A DNA stretch of 64,000 nucleotides from Dicyema japonicum. Lineage: Eukaryota > Dicyemida > Rhombozoa > Dicyemidae. The stretch's first letter is position 1; each line of letters begins with the position of its first letter. The stretch spans positions 575,695 to 639,694 of the forward strand of contig RDEW01000026.1 of the NCBI GenBank assembly GCA_011109175.1. Reading direction: 5' to 3'. The notes beneath the pieces were generated by a model. It was given only the letters and a program-made list of their open reading frames with translations, was not told the DNA's origin and did no database searches. Shown here piece by piece: positions 58,819 through 64,000 of this stretch. A program made the position numbers and the translations under genes.

Positions 58819-59544
58819 CGCTTTACATTAAATTTTATAATAGGATTCACATTTCCAAAATGTGACTTTGCCATTAAATTTTTAAAAACAGTAAATATAT
58901 CCATCTTCAGAAAGTTTTCTCTTACTTCTATCACTCATTACAAATTGCAAAGCCATGCTGTCAAGATATAAGAAATTAGCGAAAAAATATCACTTTATAG
59001 AAATCAATTATAATAATGACGAAAAAGTACAAGAGAATTCAAGGACATTATCACCAGATTATAAGCTACTTTATAAGTTAAAAGAAACACAATTACATGC
59101 AACCATTACTCTTGTGTTTAAGATAGAGATGAATACTGTCCTCAGCATTAAAGAAAACTGGCAATTTTATGTTTAATCGTCGTATATAGATGAATACTGA
59201 CAGAGTTATTTATTTTATTATTTGTTAGCCACAGGCGTACAATCTTTGGTAAGCCTAGCAAAAACAGTCATTGGTAATTAATCCAAGGAGGGAACGCAAA
59301 AGTGAACGTCTGCTTGTGACAACTAAATTGATCCCCCAATAATACATGGCAGGCTGAAGAGACGTGAAAAAATAGGTCCTCTCTCTTCAATTTTCATAGG
59401 TCCTACCGTCACGGATACGTGACTCCTATCGCCGAATTATCTCCAAAATCGCAATTTAACTATAATATAAAAAATCAAAATTTCGACCTCTTCTATCTAG
59501 AAACCCGCCCACGTGGTTCCTTGATTTAACTGGGATGAATTTAC
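58819..59544. mobile_element. Nonautonomous long-TIR element, copy B (right end)
   Basis: Body 58819-59273 is nearly identical to copy A (45852-46302). The right end, 59465-59544, is the inverted form of copy A's left end (TCAAAATTTCGACCTC, CCCACGTGG, GATGAATTTAC). The left end is missing, replaced by a LINE fragment. A 73-codon open frame at 58955-59176 lies in the body but is broken in copy A, so it is probably not a gene. Confidence 0.65.
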
Positions 59545-59549
59545 TTCTT

Positions 59550-59645
59550 TAAAATATTTCATTCACAGTCTGATAAATCCTCCCTGTTCACAGATTGAAT
59601 TAAAAAATATTAAGAATATTTAAAAACCATTGGAATTTACAAATT
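59550..59645. repeat. Dispersed repeat shared with 44003-44095
   Basis: A stretch containing TTCACAGTCTGATAAATC, CTGTTCACAGATTG and AATATTTAAAAACCATTG occurs here and at about 44003-44095, where it lies downstream of the pogo-like N-terminal remnant. It is probably part of the pogo-like element's noncoding sequence. Confidence 0.6.
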
Positions 59646-59753
59646 GTATTAACTGAGAAATAAAATATCTATAAAATTAATTAATTAAATTAACGTTCTG
59701 AAATTCGTTTGGTGTATATTTCTTTAGAAAACAAAGCAGTGGACCATCTAAAC

Positions 59754-61640
59754 CAGGGGTTCTCAATCTTTTTTTACTCGTCGACCCCTTGACTTTTTTT
59801 TCGACCCCCCTAATATTTAATCGACCCCTCAAAGCTTTTTTATTTAGAACAGACAATTCTATGTAGAATTTGTTAACTATCTAAAATGGATTCATTGTTA
59901 ATATTCAAATCAAACAAAAAAAGTATATACTCGATGTTAAGTTAATATCTTAGCATAAATCTATAATAAAAAAAGATTTAAATACCAATGGGATCCCTGT
60001 GACTGATGTTTTATTAACAAAGATTTATTATCTGGGTCTATATGTGTTATTTTTAAACGAATATCTCCTCAAATGGACACATCCAATCTGTTTCGTTCTT
60101 TATTTACAATTCGATGTAGAATGTTAAATCCGTATTCACACAAAATGATGTCGGAAAATAGAGTAGCAATTGTGCTATTTCTGTCCACTATTTTGTATAA
60201 CTCTCTTTCACTTTCATATTTTGCCAAAAAATAACAGGTGATTGTGAATCATTATAATATAGTTTTAATTCTAAATTGAATTTTAACGTAATTAATTCCT
60301 CTTTAATATTTTCTTTTTGCTCTGTTGGCTTTGACAAAAACGGATTAATCATCCAAGATGAAATTTCTAATTCAAGAATATCTTGGAATCGAAGAATCAA
60401 ATCTTTTTCTATACTTAATAAATGTTGCAAAAAGTTGTTAATCTTCATTAAATGTTTGAACAATTAAGTGGAATTCGGGAATGTTATAATAATTTCTTTT
60501 TTCCAAGTTATATTTATATAACATAATTTTTTCGATAAATATTTGAATAATTCTTTTCAATCTATTAACGTCACATACTTTCTCTGAAGTTCTAATGAAA
60601 CTTCATTAAATTTTCCAAAAATCCAAGTCAAATAAACAATTTTTTTCTTTTTCGATACAATTAAATCTTCTAAATTTTTTATCACTTTCAGAAGTAAGAA
60701 AATTTACGATTGTGTCAAATAATATTGAAAATCGTTCTAATGCATTTCCCTTTGATAACCGTAATGCATTTCCTTTAATCGTACCTATAAAGTAAAATTG
60801 GAAACTATAACCTCAGTGTGAAGCACAAGACGGGCATATGTTTCTTTAGCCTCATAGCAAAATTTTCTAAAAAGACGATCATACTTGCTTTAATTTTGTT
60901 TATGGTTTTAATAACTATATTTAACGTTTCATGTAGAATTGGTGAAAGAGCTTTTGAAACCAAATGTTGTATACGTAGGACGCAATGTATATAAATCACA
61001 TTTGGACATATTTTTTTCAAATATGCCTCAAATCTTTTATATTTTCCAACCATAGGCATTCCACCATCTGTGGCACAAGAAACCAAATTTTCATATGGAA
61101 TCTTCTTGTCATCCAAAAATAATTTGACTACGGAAAAAATAGAAAATCCAGTCGTATCAGTTTCCAAATATTTGACGAATAATAAATCTTCTGTAAGAAG
61201 AGCATGATCGTCAAATTATCTTAAAGGGTAAGCTTCTAATAATATAAACCTGACAAATCCCATTAGAATTGATTGGTTGTCACATATATGACTTTCGTCT
61301 ATTTGAAGCGAAAAAATAGTATTTTAAGCCTTTCACAAAATATGTTCAACATTATCTGACATTTCGTTAATCCTGCAGCGAATTGAATCATTGCTAATTG
61401 GTACGGATTTTAAAATATCGTCGTGATTTAAACCCATCAATTCTGATAGAATCACTGATATAGATGGTTTGATGAGATTTTCACCAGAAACATGGGAACT
61501 CTCATTTTTGGCAATAATCATTGCAATTTTATAAGATGCTATTAGTGCTCCTAAATATAATTTAAAATAACAACAACTATTGTTTCTTTCATTACTATTT
61601 GCAAAAACAGTGTCAATCGTTTTTTGTTTACGAAAAAATC
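59754..61640 (-). mobile_element. hAT transposon, ZBED5/FAM200-like transposase, decayed
   Basis: The left boundary on the plus strand is the hAT-type terminus CAGGGGTTCTCAATCTTTTT. On the minus strand, 60805-61167 encodes the transposase core METDTTGFSIFSVVKLFLDD, then NLVSCATDGGMPMVGKYKRF (the D-G-A/G-x-x-M catalytic segment) and IHCVLRIQHLVSKALS (family H-C-x-L-H-R-x-x-L). 61333-61521 is the preceding part and 60188-60463 a later part. Many stops separate the pieces. The matching inverted terminus was not found at the right, where another hAT end in direct orientation (61649) follows. It is inactive. Confidence 0.7.
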
Positions 61641-61648
61641 CTTTAAAT

Positions 61649-62040
61649 CAGCGGTTCTCAACCTGGGGTCGATTCGACTCCCAGGGGTCTAAAATCATTC
61701 CAGATCGATCGTAAGGGGGTCGAAAATGAAATACTTGGGAATCGAAAATAAATTTAACATATTTAATTTTTTCTTATTTTAAATTAAGTTAGTTTATTTT
61801 TAAAGTGGTAAACCTTCGTCTTTAAAATTTTTAAAATTTCCATGATTGTTTTTGTTCAAGTCGTCCTTCTACAATAAAAATTCGTCAATATAAATATGAA
61901 TATTTAAATTTATAAAAAAATCTTTTGATAATAGACCATATTGCTTACTGCATTATCAAATGATTCAATGAAACCGTCCAAATTGTTGGATCATAAGATA
62001 AACCATTAGAGTATTTTGAAGATTTAAAGGATTTTTTAAT
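61649..62040 (+). mobile_element. Second hAT terminus and internal A/T-rich remnant
   Basis: Starts CAGCGGTTCTCAACCTGGGG, the terminus known from SPIN and related hAT elements, followed by several GGGGTC/GGGGGTCG words typical of the subterminal region. The remaining 300 bp are A/T-rich, without transposase, and run into a LINE at about 62040. The opposite terminus is absent in the window. Confidence 0.6.
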
Positions 62041-63490
62041 TACAAAGCTCATCAGAGAAAAGAAAGATAGGGCGTGGAACCGCCATTATCATCTATTGGA
62101 CATATGAAATCCACGAGTCTTTTATGGAAAACTATTCGTCGAATCAAGCTAAACTTATCAGATGAATCAGAATCTTTTTCTGCTCCAAATACTGTGAAAG
62201 CTAACAACCTAATGAAATACTACGCATCCATAAGTCACAAGGACTTCTCGAAATCCCATTCTTGTCACCTTCGAATTTAATGCCTAAACCAACTTCGTGA
62301 ATCAATTTATTACCCATGCCGAGGTCACACAGGCAATAAGATCGATGAAGAGATTTTATACATGTGGTCCTGACGGCATTCTGGGAATTTTGCTAAAACA
62401 CCTTGGTAATGTTGCAATCAATTCGATTACGTCAATTTTTAATTTGTCTTTTAACATGAACGTCATCCCATGCAAATGGAAGAACTCACTTATAATACTA
62501 ATCCTAATTTTCTCTCCGGAAGGACGTGTCTGTATGGGCCACGCAAGATCGAGGTCTCGTCTACTACCAAATGGCGTCCTTCAAGGATCGCTCCTCTCTC
62601 CGGCGTTATTCAACTTATTCCTCAACGATTTACCCTGCCCTGGAGGACCAGATTCAATGCTTTCTCACCTATGCTGACGACCTTATCATCGCTAGCAGGA
62701 ACAAATACGTGGGTACAGCAAAATCAGAGCTTCAGTCACATATTGACGACCTGGGAGCCTGGTTGAAGTTGAATCGTCTCTCCATATCCAGGGATAAATC
62801 AACGTGTACAATCTTCACCACGGACAGAAAAGAAAAACATACACTGGATTTGAACTTTTATTATTATTATTATTTAAGCCAAAGAAACACCGTCTTAACC
62901 AATAACTAATATTCAGGTGATCCCGGCATCTCTCAATAATCGGGCCATTTTTTCTCTTTTCTCGATGCTCCGACTGTGATCCCACGCATTTTCTATACGG
63001 ACGGGGGTCTTTTTCCTTTCCTCTTCTGAAATTGCCTCCAGTTGCCTCTATGATAGACTCGAGTGCTCTGGGGGCAATTTCTTTATCTGTATATTTTTCT
63101 AGTAACTTTTTCGCTCTTGACTGGATATCTTGAATTTTTGTTAGGTTCGTTGCCGACAGGTTAGATCCCCATGCAGCATATGCATAGCCTATTGTTGGCT
63201 CGACATACTGCTTGTAGAGGGTCCCGATACCTGGCGGATAAATTCCTCCACAGTTCCAAAGGAAGGCCTTTACAAAATTGATCTTCTTTGCACAGGTTGA
63301 TATGATAGATTCCACATGGGCTGAGAAGCAGAGGAAAGTATCAAAAGTTACTCCCAGAAACTCCTTACCATTACAGATTCGTCCAACTATCCTGGGAGTG
63401 ACATTTGACCCTTTGATGACATTTTCCCAACATATGAAGAACGTTATGACAAAGGGTCTCAGGAAACTATACATAATCAAACCGATCTTG
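62041..63490 (+). mobile_element. Jockey-like LINE, internally deleted and interrupted
   Basis: Plus-strand reverse transcriptase region. 62297-62500 has FITHAEVTQAIRSMKRFYTC and GPDGILGILLKHLG (fingers). A deletion at about 62515 removes motif A. 62526-62850 has LPNGVLQGSLLSPALFNLFL (motif B) and LTYADDLIIASRNK (catalytic Y-A-D-D intact). An antisense LINE fragment then interrupts at about 62855. The element resumes at about 63375 with ILGVTFDPLMTFSQHMKNV and ends near 63490. It is dead through the missing motif A and the insertion. Confidence 0.75.
62855..63374 (-). mobile_element. 5'-truncated Jockey-like LINE inserted antisense
   Basis: A minus-strand 3' end of a related LINE: EFLGVTFDTFLCFSAHVESI, WNCGGIYPPGIGTLYKQYVE and AAWGSNLSATNLTKIQDIQS, a stop-free frame, then a tail of AAT repeats at 62855-62872. 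The tail at one end and truncation at the other show normal target-primed insertion of a 5'-truncated copy into the plus-strand LINE. Confidence 0.75.
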
Positions 63491-63499
63491 TAGTCCAGG

Positions 63500-64000
63500 C
63501 CGTTACTTTAATGCGCTGTCGTCTTGTTCAATTAACTCCTAAAACCGACGATAGAGTATAGAGTTGGAGTACCTAATGGATGTGAAACAGTAATACATTC
63601 AATCCGGAATCCTGACGCGCAGGATTCAATTATAGTCAAACTGGACATACGTAATGCATTCAATAGCATCCGAAGCGATAGAATCATAGAAGATAGTGTC
63701 TCTAGGATTCCTGAGATTAGCAGGATGTCAGACTCTCATATGGTTCCCCGTGTACGCTGATCTTCGGACAACGCGCCATCAAGTCCAAGACTGGAGTCCA
63801 ACAAGGAGACCCACTTGGCCCTCTACTCTTTGCTTTGGGTATCGACTGTATCTGCGATCAAAACTCCTTGAAATTATGGTACCTTGATGACTCGACCATT
63901 GGGGGAGTTGGGAAATTGTTGTAAAAGAAGTTAAACGCGTCATCCCTGCCCTCGCGGCACTCGGACTGGAGCCGAATCCATCGAAGTGCGAAGTTATTAA
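63500..64000 (+). mobile_element. R2-like LINE fragment, RT motifs B to D
   Basis: Plus-strand frames, with breaks, read KTGVQQGDPLGPLLFALGID (motif B), then WYLDDSTIGG (catalytic Y-L-D-D) and LAALGLEPNPSKCEV (thumb start), as in the R2-like family with the HLDDET C-terminus seen at 11830-12400. The copy runs off the right edge of the window. Confidence 0.7.

Noticed and set aside
58955-59176. 73-codon frame as a small host gene
   Set aside because: The same sequence in the other copy of the long-TIR element (45990-46220) is frameshifted, so there is no sign of selection on coding.

Overview
This is a eukaryotic, clearly animal, AT-rich window dominated by transposable elements and satellite DNA, with two convincing host genes. 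The animal assignment rests on a BTG/Tob-family gene (576-1091, minus) and a complete but divergent cullin gene (12659-15097, plus). The cullin is cut by 15 introns of about 18-25 nt, ten of them exactly 22 nt. Among animals, introns this short are what I recall for dicyemid mesozoans, so a dicyemid or another extremely miniaturised parasitic animal is my best guess. That is an inference: no rRNA or mitochondrial marker is present to prove it.

Layout. 0-12.6 kb: BTG/Tob gene, then a patchwork of broken elements: tRNA-derived SINEs, a CGGBP1-like hAT remnant, and pieces of at least four non-LTR (LINE) families on both strands. 12.66-15.1 kb: the cullin. 15.1-21.8 kb: more LINEs, including two long RTE-like copies (16.5-18.5 kb plus, 18.9-21.8 kb minus). 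21.8-39.3 kb: one uninterrupted satellite array of about 17.5 kb, a roughly 277-bp higher-order repeat made of three roughly 92-bp subunits. 39.3-43.85 kb: a second, diverged satellite with a roughly 460-530-bp unit on the same roughly 92-bp rhythm, invaded by a MULE transposon and a SINE. 43.9-52.2 kb: pogo-like, LINE and hAT fragments, a 777-bp inverted duplication around a single N base, and a long minus-strand LINE with a restriction-like endonuclease. 52.4-56.8 kb: a decayed Helitron (Rep plus PIF1-like helicase). 56.8-64 kb: pogo, LINE, nonautonomous long-TIR and ZBED5-like hAT remnants, ending in Jockey-like and R2-like LINE fragments.

Function. Only the BTG/Tob and cullin genes look like working host genes: the first would act in CCR4-NOT mRNA deadenylation, the second as the scaffold of a ubiquitin ligase. 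Nearly all transposon reading frames carry stops or frameshifts and look dead. Many indels fall in homopolymers, so some frame breaks may be long-read assembly errors. The most interesting signals are the near-fixed 22-nt introns, and the two satellites that share a subunit length and meet in register.
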